From positions 2,232,001 to 2,296,000 of the forward strand of contig OZ345374.1 in NCBI GenBank assembly GCA_977006965.1: a stretch of DNA of 64,000 nt, read 5' to 3'. Under the pieces are notes generated by a model. That model did not search any database, had not been told where the DNA came from, and saw only the letters and a program-made list of their open reading frames with translations. Made by a program: the position numbers and the translations under genes. Positions 1-11,300 of the stretch are shown piece by piece; position 1 is the first letter of the stretch, and each line of letters opens with the position of its first letter. This DNA comes from Phymatolithon calcareum. Lineage: Eukaryota > Rhodophyta > Florideophyceae > Hapalidiales.

Positions 1-865
1 TGTGACTGGATAGATCGAATACAGCTGGAAACTTGGAAAAGAATGGACAGGTTTTATTGTAAAAGCATCGCTCGTGAAAGAAATGTGACTGGAGGACACG
101 TTCCGGAAGAATACGTAAAATCATGACATAGAGAGAGAGAATGAAGTTAGTGAGTAATTCAGCACGATGAACACCGCGAGGCTGGAGCATATCTGAGAGA
201 AAGGCTCCATAATAGCTGTATTGCGCTTTCCACTTAGCTCCCCCAACTTCCATAAGTTTGGTAGATTTCAGTTTGGCTTGTGTGGGCTTCCGCTTCTAGT
301 AATGTGAACAGATGATACACGTCCAGATGGATCTCTGAACTCAAGGAACGGATAAGTGCAGGACACGTGCAAACCTGAAGGAGCATACCATCAGGAGACG
401 AGAAATTTTCCCCTTCGCAGGACGCAGATAAGAACCTCACACCACAACACGAACACCTACTCGGAGGCAGTGCTCCAGAATACATGTCACCGGCGGTTCC
501 GTTATGTCCTCCCTCTTCGGTCGCTGCAAAGTATGAGACATCTTGTTGCACTAAATGTAATACATTCTACTCAATATTGTACAAGAGCAATATAGAAATA
601 TTAGAACAGATCGAAACCCACAACAATGCTGGAGATCTACATCTCTATACATTATGGTGTGTATGTGTTTTTGGAGAAATTGCAATATCTAGATGGGGAC
701 TGATTGGAACCACTCGCCGTTAATCATTCTACATTGTCAATGTTCTCTGCACTGGGTACACAGCGAGAACACACCTGTCCGCACTGACTTTCTTCCACTT
801 CTGTACCTAACGGTCGTCCAGTGGACAGTGTTTCCGAATCACCGATTCTCCAAGAAGGAGCTTAA
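1..865. other. No supported gene
   Basis: Short overlapping frames on both strands, none with a recognisable motif or a convincing composition. A short GA-rich stretch lies near 130. I see nothing annotatable here. Confidence 0.5.
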
Positions 866-1640
866 ATGAGCTCTTTTCCGGATTCAGCCTCCGTACGGAT
901 GGCAGTGCCAATCTATCCATCCCCACAACCCCGGGATTCGCAACCGTCAGAAATAGAGCGCATGCAGAATTCGCACAACGCCCTCACAAACCACGTCTAT
1001 GCTCTGACGTAGAGGGTGAACTCTACACGCGCTCTGCTTGACATGCACACAGCGTCCGAGGCTTTGCATAATTCGCAATTCGAGGTCCGCATCCTCAGAC
1101 GTGCGTTGATGTTCGCGACCTTGAATGCGGTGAAAGTGCTCAAATCAGACAGCTCGGAGCTTGTTAGAGCGCGCGCTAACCCGACTGCAGATGAGTCAGT
1201 TTGTCAGATTGTTTTAAGATCCCGTAACTCGGACTGCACTCTATTAGAGTTTCAACTTATGGCAGCCGAGTTTATGGGTCGTTCTAATCTTCAATGCTCT
1301 GTCTGCCCATCACAGTTTTATGTTAACTTTCCAGACTGTCGTCAGGATACTAACTTAAGAATTATATTCGAGAGCTATTCCGATTTCTGCAACGCGTTAG
1401 AGATTAATACACACTGTCGTGAGGCCGGTATTTACAGGGTAAAGAACAATTTGGCACGGAAGATTCGAGCTTTGCAGGTCCTTCGCGTAGATTTGGTTTC
1501 TACTGCGACCGATGCAAGGCCCTAGCGACGTGTCCTGCTTGGATGTGGAATGCCATCGGAATCATTGCACAGATCAGTTCATGTCCTTGCTCAGGAAAGT
1601 TTGAGATGGACGGAGAATGCATGGGAGACAGGATTTAGAT
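866..1640 (+). pseudogene. Broken ORF with helical N-terminus and Cys-rich tail
   Basis: I do not recognise this protein. An ATG at 866 opens a frame that is interrupted by one in-frame TAG at about 1010-1012 and then runs on without a break to 1525. The residues on both sides of the TAG keep the same helical, coiled-coil-like character, so a CAG-to-TAG change is plausible. Around 1430-1450 a second frame takes over. It encodes a Cys-rich segment (CDRC, TCPAW, CPCSG and a later GEC) and ends near 1640. The arrangement (helical region followed by a Cys cluster) could be a decayed gag-like protein, but no zinc-knuckle spacing is exact. It could also be two unrelated chance frames. The amber stop and frame change make an active gene unlikely. 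Confidence 0.3.
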
Positions 1641-2517
1641 ATGCGCTTGAAGCGCCGGCCTCTCTTCAACAGCATCATATTGCATGCGGTCAGTCTGCAC
1701 GTTTTCCGGCGGCTCCGTCTTCAACCCCAGATGTGAACCAGCCCCCGCCGAGAACAGGCAGTTTGCGCTGCACTGGACAAGAGCTATAGACGTAGCCGGG
1801 ATATCGCAGAATAATGCGGAAATGGTCACTGGGTATTTGCACTCTCTTTTTCCAGCCGTGATTATTCGAACCAGTATTCTTACATCTAGTGCCGCATCTG
1901 TATTCTCCACTAATATCAATACTCAAAGGCTTACGCAGCTCATAGTTTCTCCCCCGAACGGAAGTGAATAGATTTCTTTGCCCTCCTCCTCCTGCGACCC
2001 GATCTTTTTGAAGAAATGGAGCCCGTATAATATTTTACCAAACCCCCCGCGGGATAAAACAATCACGTCTGAAAATATAGTACCCTACAGCGGATTAGTT
2101 GGGCGTCAAGAGAGAGTGTGGGCTGCCTTAATGTTTCCGATGCAATTGTAAATATTCGTACTGATATTTGTCGGTGCCTTTGCATGTGCCGGTTTGCTCA
2201 GAGAGGGTCCATCGGAACAATTGCGTCTAGACGGCATTGTAAACTGGGAGGATTGCCTTTGTATCGCGCACCGGCTTACTGAATCAGGCCACTGGCGTGG
2301 TTGGCATGTATCGCTGGCGGATGGAAAGCGCCTTATGGTCGAAGAAATGCATGGTTCATGTTCTGCAGGAACTGTATTGATATGGAAATAACTTTAGGTC
2401 ACCCAGCTCCGCATGTATTTTCTATCGCCTCAACTAAGCAACGAAAACATGAGCTCGTCAATTGTCGATTTACAACACTGGTAATCTCCTTTCGCACACA
2501 GAAACAAATACTTAGTA
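1641..2517. other. No supported gene
   Basis: Only short overlapping frames; no motif seen. The segment ends at the stop codon of the minus-strand 593-aa ORF. Confidence 0.5.
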
Positions 2518-4299
2518 CTACGCAATTGTCGCATCTAGTGTGTCCCCCTTTCCTGCATTCTTGAAAAATTCTTCAGCATCTACATCGTCAATCTCCCCAG
2601 ACCCCATGTCTCTCTGATCCACAGATGTCAAGGCCTCATCTTGAGCATTCCTTGCCGCTTCAAATGCGCTCCATGACATTTCCAGCTTCTCCTTCCGCAT
2701 ATCAATGATTGCAGTGGTCTTCCGGTCGTCAGAAGCGTCCTTTGGGCTTAGCATAGCAGTTACGGAATGAGACGTAGTTTCCACATATTTTTCCGTCACG
2801 CGCCCGAGGGCGAGTGTTTCCATGGTAGTCGGAAGCTCTCCCAAGCCTTGGCGTAGTAGCCCGCGTATTGCAATAGCAAGAACATGCACCGCTCTGAGAG
2901 AAACATCGCATGACTCGAGTACGACACCATACGTTTTCGCGCTATACATCTCCAGAAAAACCCCAATGGCAATCTTGTGCAAGCTTTTCTCTTCCTCGGT
3001 ACTCCAGTACATAACAGAATCTTCGCTTGACTCCATATTGCTCTGCTGGGGTCCACCGGTCACGAGCCGTTTGTACTTGAGAGTCACACGAAGACTCGGA
3101 AAGCGCTCCTGAAGCTCATTGTAGAGCCTCATGTTAGCTTCTAGACGCTTTCCTGCCTCTTCCAAAACTTCTCCCTCGCAATCAGGGTCTGGAACGAGCG
3201 CAAGTGGAATGTTCCATATCGATTCTGGGTCGCTCGCCTCTCCAGGTTCTTCCTCATCCTCTTCATTTGCGGATTCGTGAAACTCCATCGAAAATCCGTC
3301 ATCCATCGCCTTGGCCGCGGACTCGTAGCTCTGAATCTTTTCCACGAGAAACAGCAGTTCTTTAAACAAATACATCCTCGTATTTGTACGGCCTTTTGTC
3401 AATTGCTCCAGAATCCCCGTGCGAATTTCTTGAAGTGCAAATTTGGGTTTTCTCCCTAAAGGGTCCGTCCAGAGGTCCGATCGCTTATTTGGCTTGGATC
3501 GCTTCGATAGCGGTGCGCTAAGTCCATCTCGGCTCATTGTACTGCTTGTCGTCCTTATGTCCGAAGTGCCGACAATCTCCCCGACAAAAACCGTCGCTTT
3601 CGACCGTTTCCCGCAAGACTTCAGCCATTCTCGTACTGTATCCGGCGTAAACTCATTTCTTTTAGCGTCCATTAGAATTGATACAATAGCACTGCGAAGA
3701 ACGAACAACCAGACATGGCCTACCTCTCGCTGGAAAGCCGTTTTAACGATGTTACGAGTTGCAGGATACAACATCGCTGACAGACCTGACGTGTTCGTAT
3801 CGCGGCCAAGGCACGATGATAGCCTGGATTGGACACTCTCTGATAGCCATGTGCGAAGAGTGGTGTGAGACTGGCTGAATGTCAGGACAGTGGTTAGTAC
3901 CGACCACTGTAACAGTGCGTCGATGCAGCGCCGTTTTTCGAAAACTTCCGAAAGGTTCTCCGGCTTCTTCAATGCCACCTTTCCTGCACTTCCGTCACTT
4001 CCCTTTCGACTTCCATTGGAACGCGCAGCCGAGATACCGCCTGTGTTGCTCTCCTCCATCCCGGAGCCCCCCTGCGTGAATAAATTCATTTGGTTGACGA
4101 CCATCATCTTCAATTGACTTGTCTCCTCCTTCATGGCCACCAGCTCTGTCATGATTTCCTTCTTCATTTTTTCGAGCACAACAACAGTTTGCACAGGACT
4201 CTGATCTTCGTTAACCTCATGGCGGGTACTTCGATTCGCCATGGTAGTATCAGAAGCTTCTCGGCGCTCGATACAAGCTCGATGTTCGCCGCCTGACAT
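2518..4299 (-). CDS. Hypothetical 593-aa protein, possibly transposon-derived
   Basis: Uninterrupted minus-strand frame. The first true ATG is at 4299; the frame extends 12 bases further only through a GTG, after a TGA. Residues about 30-70 are Lys/Glu/Met-rich with heptad-like spacing and probably form a coiled coil. A Ser/Gly/Lys-rich linker follows, then a mixed helical central region with basic clusters (KRSKPNKRSD). An acidic Glu/Asp stretch (EEDEEEPGEASDPES) lies near residue 350, and the C-terminus is helical. There is no signal peptide, membrane segment or enzyme motif I can name. An intact frame of this size in a transposon-rich setting suggests either a host gene of a lineage-specific family or a gag/ORF1-type structural protein. 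I cannot decide between them. Confidence 0.55.
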   Translation of the reverse strand: MSGGEHRACIERREASDTTMANRSTRHEVNEDQSPVQTVVVLEKMKKEIMTELVAMKEETSQLKMMVVNQMNLFTQGGSGMEESNTGGISAARSNGSRKGSDGSAGKVALKKPENLSEVFEKRRCIDALLQWSVLTTVLTFSQSHTTLRTWLSESVQSRLSSCLGRDTNTSGLSAMLYPATRNIVKTAFQREVGHVWLFVLRSAIVSILMDAKRNEFTPDTVREWLKSCGKRSKATVFVGEIVGTSDIRTTSSTMSRDGLSAPLSKRSKPNKRSDLWTDPLGRKPKFALQEIRTGILEQLTKGRTNTRMYLFKELLFLVEKIQSYESAAKAMDDGFSMEFHESANEEDEEEPGEASDPESIWNIPLALVPDPDCEGEVLEEAGKRLEANMRLYNELQERFPSLRVTLKYKRLVTGGPQQSNMESSEDSVMYWSTEEEKSLHKIAIGVFLEMYSAKTYGVVLESCDVSLRAVHVLAIAIRGLLRQGLGELPTTMETLALGRVTEKYVETTSHSVTAMLSPKDASDDRKTTAIIDMRKEKLEMSWSAFEAARNAQDEALTSVDQRDMGSGEIDDVDAEEFFKNAGKGDTLDATIA

Positions 4300-4311
4300 C
4301 TTCTCCGTCAC

Positions 4312-5199
4312 GAAGGTGCTTCACCTGCTCTGGTCTCCCAGCACGGGCGATCATTCAATAGTTGCGGGCGCGAGGCGTCTGTCTCATCCCCTGCACTCCG
4401 GTCCCGTGCAGCATGTACTATGAAAAGAAAAGGTTCATAAAATTATTGCAAAATTATAATCCATCTTGAACGCTGATAGCTGTGGGGCTGGAGGCACTAG
4501 ATGCAACAAAGCTCCTATTCAATGAATGTATGAGATAATTTTTCACACGTGCTCGTTAAACCGTGACCCATCCGAAGTAGGTTTTCAAATGATTCATGTT
4601 CTCTGCAACCGCGAGGCGGTAAAGGCTGGAAAGTTCTTATCCATGCCCCCTTTCTGATACACATTATTAGGTTGTAGTTAGCGGCATCCCCTTCAAGAAC
4701 AATGACGAGACTTCCCCTATACTAAGCCCTTTCCATGTCATTTACATGTACACGGATGTCGCTGTAGCCCCTGGCATCCCCCTCAAGAGCATTGACGAGG
4801 ATCCCCTATACTAAGCCGTTTCCGTGTAATTTACATATACACAGATGTCGATGTGGCCCTCCACAAATGGTAATATTCGTCGATTTGCAGACGGCCAGAA
4901 AGGCAGGTTGCAAATCGAGTGTCAGATTCTTCACAGTCACTTTTTACGCGGTTAAATATAAGCTCCTAGTTAATTAACCACGGTTTAATCCAGTGATATG
5001 GACTTTTTGCGTGCACGAGGGTCATTAAGGTCTATATAGGGAACATTTTCTGCATTTACCTGTGCGGAGGACGTATATATACCCTATGTTGCCCGTTCTT
5101 CATCAGCCGTGATCGCGGCACAGACAGTGTAGTGCAGACAATCTCTTTTCGCTTCTCGGAGCTGAAACACATAGCCTTCACTCCATCTCAAATTGGACC
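4312..5199. other. Gene-poor stretch with one tandem duplication
   Basis: No supported ORF. Contains the duplicated 90-bp unit listed separately. A TATA-rich stretch lies near 5070-5080. Confidence 0.5.
4683..4860. repeat. Imperfect tandem duplication, 90 bp + 88 bp
   Basis: Two adjacent units start with GGCATCCCC at 4683 and 4773. Both contain the words TCAAGA, TTGACGAG or ATGACGAG, CCCCTATACTAAGCC, ACATGTACAC or ACATATACAC, and GATGTCG. They differ by scattered substitutions and a 2-base indel. Confidence 0.85.
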
Positions 5200-5700
5200 C
5201 TATAAGATTCCAATCTCGAAATTAAGGTGATCTCCGCGCCTGGGGGTGTTCCTGACAAAGAACGCCACCACAAATGTGTTGAACGTAAATCGGAACACAC
5301 GGCGGGCATTCAGGATGCAGGGCACCACGGTGGGTGTGACTTCTACTGTAAGAGTTGGGATCCCAATTAGCATCCAAGTCTTTCACTTGCCCTTCAAGTG
5401 TTTCAAAATAAGTGCTAAATTCCCCACTAATTCCTTTGTAATTATATTGCGCGGCGCCGGCGCCAAGTAATTGACTTCCTGGTAGAGCGCCCAACTGGGA
5501 ATATAACGGCTCGATGAGCGCTCGAGGAAGCATTTCCTTCCGGAGGACCATACCGCTTCATTTCCAACAGCCTTCAAGTCTGCCCAGATCCTCCGCTCTA
5601 CAGCTTCCGCATCGCCATCCTCCCCGGTGTACCACCCAAACTCTTCGCGAACGCCAATTCTGGCTAATCGGCGCTGTCCGCTCCTTTGTAAGGGTCCGAC
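5200..5700 (-). pseudogene. Weak degenerate ORF with one in-frame TGA
   Basis: One minus-strand frame is open from 5700 to 5200 except for a single TGA at 5383-5385. The translation looks protein-like on both sides (aromatic residues and mixed charge upstream, a hydrophobic stretch with VVAFF downstream). No family is recognisable and there is no good ATG. It could be a decayed gene fragment, two exons joined by an unrecognised intron, or chance. Confidence 0.22.
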
Positions 5701-5703
5701 TCA

Positions 5704-6976
5704 CTCTAGGCTTTCACCTCCAATCGAAGCTTTCTTCCGCTCCGTTTCTCAAGTTCTCAGCTGCCGTATCCAGTTCGATCTGCCGCACACGTCATGAAAC
5801 TCAGTGGTGTCTTCTAACATTGTCCATTCTATCTTTGTCTGCCCACTGTCCCTCTCTCCAGATTGTCGATTGTACCACCAGGTCTCTATGCTTCATCAAG
5901 AGCGCTTGTCCTCAACAGTACTTGTACAATATACGGATATCAGTACTCCTGTCATGCCTCAACTCTAAGACTTCTCTGTGAGAAGGCGCATCTCCACCTG
6001 TTTCTTCTTCCTTATAATTTTTCTCCTCTATCGCGCGCGCCCGTGTATTGACTTTCTCACTTTTTCTGCTCGATAATGTATTTATTTTCATGTACGCTTG
6101 CACGAACAGCTTTATGGAATGTGTACATCTTCGTCTTCCGCTCCATAGCTTTCCATTCCCTATTCCCGTTCACAGACCTGGATCACTAACTTTTTTTTCG
6201 TAGGCACACAATTCCCCACACATCATCTTCGCTCTTACGACCTATCACGATTCACTCCCGCAGTGTGGCTTCTCTCGAGATGGACGCGGTGTCGATCATG
6301 TTGCGCTTGTCAATCCGTCAAACCGTTTGTTCTTTTCTCCTCCCCATTTTTTTATTGGTGTTCTTACCGCTACATGATGGTACACTTTTCCGAGCTCATG
6401 TAAAATCTATTTCGGATATTCCCTTTGTCGCCTCTTTTTGTATTGTCTCAAACCCCTCCAGACTTCAGTTTTTATTATCCTTCCGGAAGTGGTAGCACTG
6501 CATGTTTGACAATCACTCTCCACCTCTCACAGCTTCTAGTTCGTACAATTCTTTGATATCATCGAAAACAATACTCCAAATCCTTACTATACCATTTTCA
6601 TTCTCTATTATTGTAATACTCGTTCTTTGTCCTCCACAATTCGAACACATTATTCAACACCAGTCTTCCTAGCTATATTTTATCTCCGTTATTTCACGTG
6701 AATTACGACAAATTAGCATAACTCGCTTTGCTGTCAAAAGCCCCTCCCATTGAATATCCCACATTCCCTCCCTTGAAGATAGGAGGGAATTCCTCATCTG
6801 CTATTGCTTTCAAATACGATACGCCTAAATGGAAGATTTGGACACGGGTATGTGCATGCCAATCGCACCATAGTGGAGAACTGCACACGGAGCATATCAA
6901 AATCAATCTGTTAACTCCTATTGCTCAATATTGCAGACTCAAATATTATCATATCGCTTATGCGAATTCGAGCTAT
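5704..6976. other. No supported gene
   Basis: Pyrimidine-rich, A/T-rich sequence with only short frames of biased composition. Nothing recognisable up to the target duplication of the MULE-like element. Confidence 0.5.
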
Positions 6977-6986
6977 ATTTATTTAC

Positions 6987-7049
6987 GAGGAAATTCACTA
7001 CATGGCCACCAAAAATTGGCAAAATTCACTACATGGCCATCTCTAGCCA
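6987..7049 (+). repeat. Left terminal inverted repeat of MULE-like element
   Basis: 63 bases, exactly complementary to 7957-8019. Begins GAGGAAATTCACTACATGG. Confidence 0.9.
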
Positions 7050-7234
7050 AATATACTACTTATCCGTTACGAATACGACGGCGCTCTGTAAGCACGTTGT
7101 CGTGTTCCTCTGCAACGCTCAATACACAACACTCCCGCAGTAACCACTCCGAAATCATGGAAAGAAGAAGCTCGTTCTACAGGTGGGCGTCTACGCTGGA
7201 TCAAGCTTTGACGACGTTGTCAAGGTCGTGATCT

Positions 7235-7777
7235 CCTACAACACGAAAAGCACCAGGAAAAAGTCGTCCGAGCGGAGAAGCTGCTTGTGGAGCCCGAGGT
7301 CATCGAAAGTGGCGCGCTCAGCTGTGTTGTTCGCATTGAAGGAACACCATTCTATGTGGCAGCTAGTAGCGACTACCGCGCTACATTCACCTTTCGTTGC
7401 CTTGAAGAGCCCTAAGGACATGTAGCCACGTCGTCGCTGCACATTTGTACGCTTCCAGGCGCTTGGTGCAACATCGGGTGTCGTTCGACCCGTGGAACAA
7501 GCACTGCTTCGGGGACGTATGGATGTTCAGAACGTGGGCCAAACAGCATACGGGCAGTATCACGCGTGTTGCAGGCACTGGAGACCAGCTCGTACAGGAT
7601 GATTTGGTGCCGTTTGACCATGTGGCTAAGCCGGGCCGCAAGCGCAAGAAGCCCTACTTGCCGTCCGAAATGAGGGCCCGTCACTGCTCGTGCGTTCGCA
7701 GGCATGCGGGAGACCCAACATTCACAACGTCGTCGAGGCGAAACGAACACATATCGACAAAGCGGCTCAGTCCATGA
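7235..7777 (+). pseudogene. MULE transposase C-terminal remnant with SWIM finger
   Basis: One frame reads through about 7235-7410 (ending FRCLEEP then a stop). The adjacent frame continues TCSHVVAAHL and runs to 7777. Joined across a one-base shift near 7407-7415 this gives the Cys-x(n)-Cys-x-His spacing of the SWIM zinc finger of MULE transposases. A basic tail (GRKRKKP) follows. The DDE catalytic region is absent, as expected for a deletion derivative. What I see is the spacing and the frame switch; the family assignment rests on those plus the terminal repeats around it. Confidence 0.55.
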
Positions 7778-7956
7778 TTATCGACCTTACCGCCTGCGAT
7801 GACGGAGATGCTACTTGCGACGGGGATCTAAAGCGTAGAGAGTAGCGCGCGTAATAAATTTTACTGTCCCATAGATTGCTTTGACAAACGGATGAGTAGT
7901 AGTTTTGCCTAGAGTGAGTTATGATCGTACTCTTGGTTAGGGGTGAGTAGTAGATA

Positions 7957-8019
7957 TGGCTAGAGATGGCCATGTAGTGAATTTTGCCAATTTTTGGTGG
8001 CCATGTAGTGAATTTCCTC
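7957..8019 (-). repeat. Right terminal inverted repeat of MULE-like element
   Basis: 63 bases, exact inverted copy of 6987-7049. A diverged relative of this end lies alone at 18,190-18,270. Confidence 0.9.
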
Positions 8020-8029
8020 ATTTATTTAC

Positions 8030-8303
8030 ATATTTGGGCACCGGTTGCTCCCCTAGTGTGATCGTCGAAGATCGGCAACGTTACCCTCATGTACTACAGT
8101 ACAGTATCATACTGATGTGTATACAGCTTTTCCCTTTTAGTGACCACCAACCAGGGGATAGTAATATACTATCCCCTGATCCAACGCAAGCGGTTTGCGG
8201 GATATCATAGCTTCGTAACCTCAAGAAAGCCTTGACTGTCTAGAACCGTCAAGAGACCCTCGTTGAGAGCGGTATTGTACAGAACCTGTTCCTGGCAACC
8301 GCC
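8030..8303. promoter_or_regulatory. Upstream region of the NLR-like gene, with hairpin
   Basis: Intergenic spacer between the MULE-like element and the 1718-aa gene. A perfect hairpin (12-bp stem, 3-base loop) occupies 8152-8178 with arms CAGGGGATAGTA / TACTATCCCCTG, about 125 bases before the start codon. A role as transcript hairpin or binding site is possible but unproven. Confidence 0.4.
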
Positions 8304-11300
8304 ATGAGCTCTTCGTTGGATGAGTCAGGGGCTGGAGCTCCTTCAGCTCCTTCAGGGCAGCCAGTGGCGAACCTTTTCCCGCGCGCGTGGGTGTATCTGT
8401 CGACTGACCGGGCGATGTCGCCGCAGGCTTCTGCACGAGAGGTTTGGCTGGCGTTTGCATACAACCTGCGCTGGAAGTATGTTGTACCTAAGGCCGCGCC
8501 ACCGCGCACACTATTGGACTTTCGCGGCGATCCGTATCTCGCGCTGGACCGTTTGGACGCCGACGCCACTTGGGCCGACGTCGAGCTCGCGATGTGCTCG
8601 TTTCAAGGCAACACCGACGGCCGCCCCGCCCTCAGCGTCCGAGGACGTCGTCGAAATAAAAAACGCGTGAGCACCATCGTAATTGTCGCCAACTCAGACA
8701 GCGAGATGGAGGACTGGGTCATCGCTTTGCGCGTCCGCATTGCGCCATGGAGGATACTTGCGCAGCGTCCGACTGTGGGCCGGCACAGCGCCATTGTTCG
8801 TGAACTCGGCCGCGTAATCTACGATAAGGTGGAGTCAATCTGCGCTGTTGGCGAAACATCGAACACCGATGCAAATGAAGCCGTCTCGTCGATGATTGGA
8901 ACCGCTGAGACGTGGGCTCGTGTATCCCTGATTCCAGAGAGCGTCGACACCGTTGCCAGTATTGTCAAAGTCGCCAGGGAATATGCGGGCAGTGCGATGG
9001 AGACTGCGAACACAGTTGCGGAGCTTTCGAAATGCTTTACCATCGTGGGTGCTATGTTCCAAGTGGCTGCAATCACTGCGAGATGTATATATATGGTGTC
9101 GGAGGCTTATCGTGGTCACGAATCTTTGCCAAAGCTGCACTCGGAGCTCTTTTTTCTGTTAAAATATGCGTCTGATTGCGCGATGGTTCTGGTAGCCCCA
9201 GAGGCGGCAATAGACCACTTGCGTTTGAATCACGTTTTTACCGTCCAAGAGCGCTGCATGGAGACTCTCGGGAACATAGAGGAGCAGTTGATGAAGAAGT
9301 GGATTATGCAAGCATGGAGCGCGAAAGTGGTGACTGACACAGAATTGGAGGCTACAAAGTTGCGTACATCGGTGGTCGTGGCTCTCAACATCCGAGATAT
9401 CGTAGCTCAGAGACTCATCGTAAACCAAAATATGACTTCCGAAAGCAGCGGTGTGCTTGGGAATATTGTACAACCCCCCAACCTGTCACCTTTCTTTGTT
9501 GGTCGGAGCGAGGAGCGACAGAACTTGCTGCGCATATTGGAGCGCCATGGAAGTGGTGCTATTACTCAATACGGCGGTGCAGGAAAGACTCAACTAATGG
9601 TGTCGTTTGCAGAGTTTGCGCGTGAACAGGGACTTGTGCCCGGTGGTATTTTTTGGGTGACTGCAGATGGAAACAAGGAAAAAGTTTTGTCGTCATTCGT
9701 GGACTTTTCTGAGCGTCTTGGTCAGTGCGCGTTGCCGGAGGGAGACAAAAGCTGTAGTCGTGCGGTAGTGTCTTCAGTACGGAGAGCATTGGAAAAGGTT
9801 GAAGGACGCTGGCTGCTATGTGTTGATAACGCGGACAGTAAGGATGGCGGTGAGGTTCTTGGAGATGTCGCCAAGCTTGCCAGACCGAATTGTGGGTGGA
9901 TGCTTGTGACGTCGCGGCGCGGAGATCGCGGACTTTGGCGTGGAGTAACTGATGATCAAGTGATGAAGCTGGAGCCCCTCAATGTGAAAGATGCCATGGC
10001 TGTGCTGTGGAGATGGGGAAAGGGAAAGCCAAGGGGCTTAGAAGATGACGCACAAGTTTTCTGTGACATGGACAAGCTAAAAGATGAGAATGTGACTGAA
10101 TATCGTGCACTTGCTGACCTTGCCGGCGGGCATCACAGTCATGGACTTGCTGGATTACCGCTAGCGCTCGTTCAAGCCGGGAGCTATGTCCGGAATATGT
10201 CAATATCGTTTAAGGACTATTTTGCAAAGTACCAGGTGCAGTGGAGAGACCTGTCGCAAGTGCTGGAGGAAGCGATAGAGTCTGGTACCGTGGGAAGTTA
10301 CCAGAAAGCGATCTGGACTACATGGAAAGTGAACATGGAGGCATTGGACGACGATTCAAGGCGTGTAATCCGCACCGTAGCGATGCTGGGAGTCGAAGAA
10401 GTGCCGAAATGTCTTATGAAGTGCCTTGTGAAACAGTGCACTGGTGACAAGCTGGCTGATAGTGATTCGAGTCTTCCGTTTCTCAACATCATCAAGCGAA
10501 ACTTGGTGAACAGCTCATCGCTATTGAGTGAGACAACCGAGCGTGAGTCGTTCGCACTGCACGCACTGATCAGGCGGTACGTGCGATATGATGTGAGTTT
10601 ATGTTCGACGGAGAACGGCGCCTGTCAAGAGATTGCGTTGCGTGCTGTACACAATACAATTCTGCGCGATCGAGGTATGGAAGCTTCTAGTTTCGATTCG
10701 TTGCTGGAGTTGTCAAGACGAGAAATTCTAGCACTTTTGCCACATGCGATGGCCGTTGTGTTGGGTCACGTTAATGATCGTAAGCTCGCAGATACGGAGG
10801 AACACATATTTTTGGAAATAACGCAGCCGCTAGCCTTATTCGCAACGAGCGCACTGATCTCGAGTGGACGGTTTGTCGAAGCGGAAACACTGTGCACTGC
10901 GGTACTTAGTTTCCTTTGTTCTCCACTGTCTGAGCCGGCTGCTCGCTCTTGTACCAGCCGCTTGTTGCGTTTCTTCAAAGATGCCAGAAAATGTGGTTCT
11001 ACAAGAAAAGAATATATTGAGAGAATCTCAAGCCGCTATCTTATTTCTCGCTCCCAGGCGCGCATGTCACGTGGTAACAACGACGGGGCAGAAAGTGATG
11101 CTCGCTGTGCCCTGAATAATTGGAAAACAAAAAAAAAGCGCAGAATGTGTTTTGCGACCTGCCTCGTCCATACACAATTACAGGGCAACGAAAATTTCGA
11201 CAACACTGAACTGCATGACCCAGACATTTATGGGGAAGATGCAGATCACCCACATATTGCATCCTCGTTGCACCAGTTGGGAATGATACTGCAAGAAAAG

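Larger units (their letters stand above)
6987..8019. mobile_element. MULE-like DNA transposon derivative, 1033 bp
   Basis: The ends are perfect 63-bp inverted repeats (6987-7049 and 7957-8019). The element is flanked by a perfect 10-bp direct repeat, ATTTATTTAC, at 6977-6986 and 8020-8029, which reads as the target-site duplication. Within each terminal repeat the word AATTCACTACATGGCCA occurs twice in tandem. A long terminal repeat with an 8-11 bp duplication is characteristic of Mutator-like elements. The interior retains a SWIM-type finger as found at the C-terminus of MULE transposases, but there is no room for a complete transposase. It is therefore an internally deleted, non-autonomous copy. 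Confidence 0.82.
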
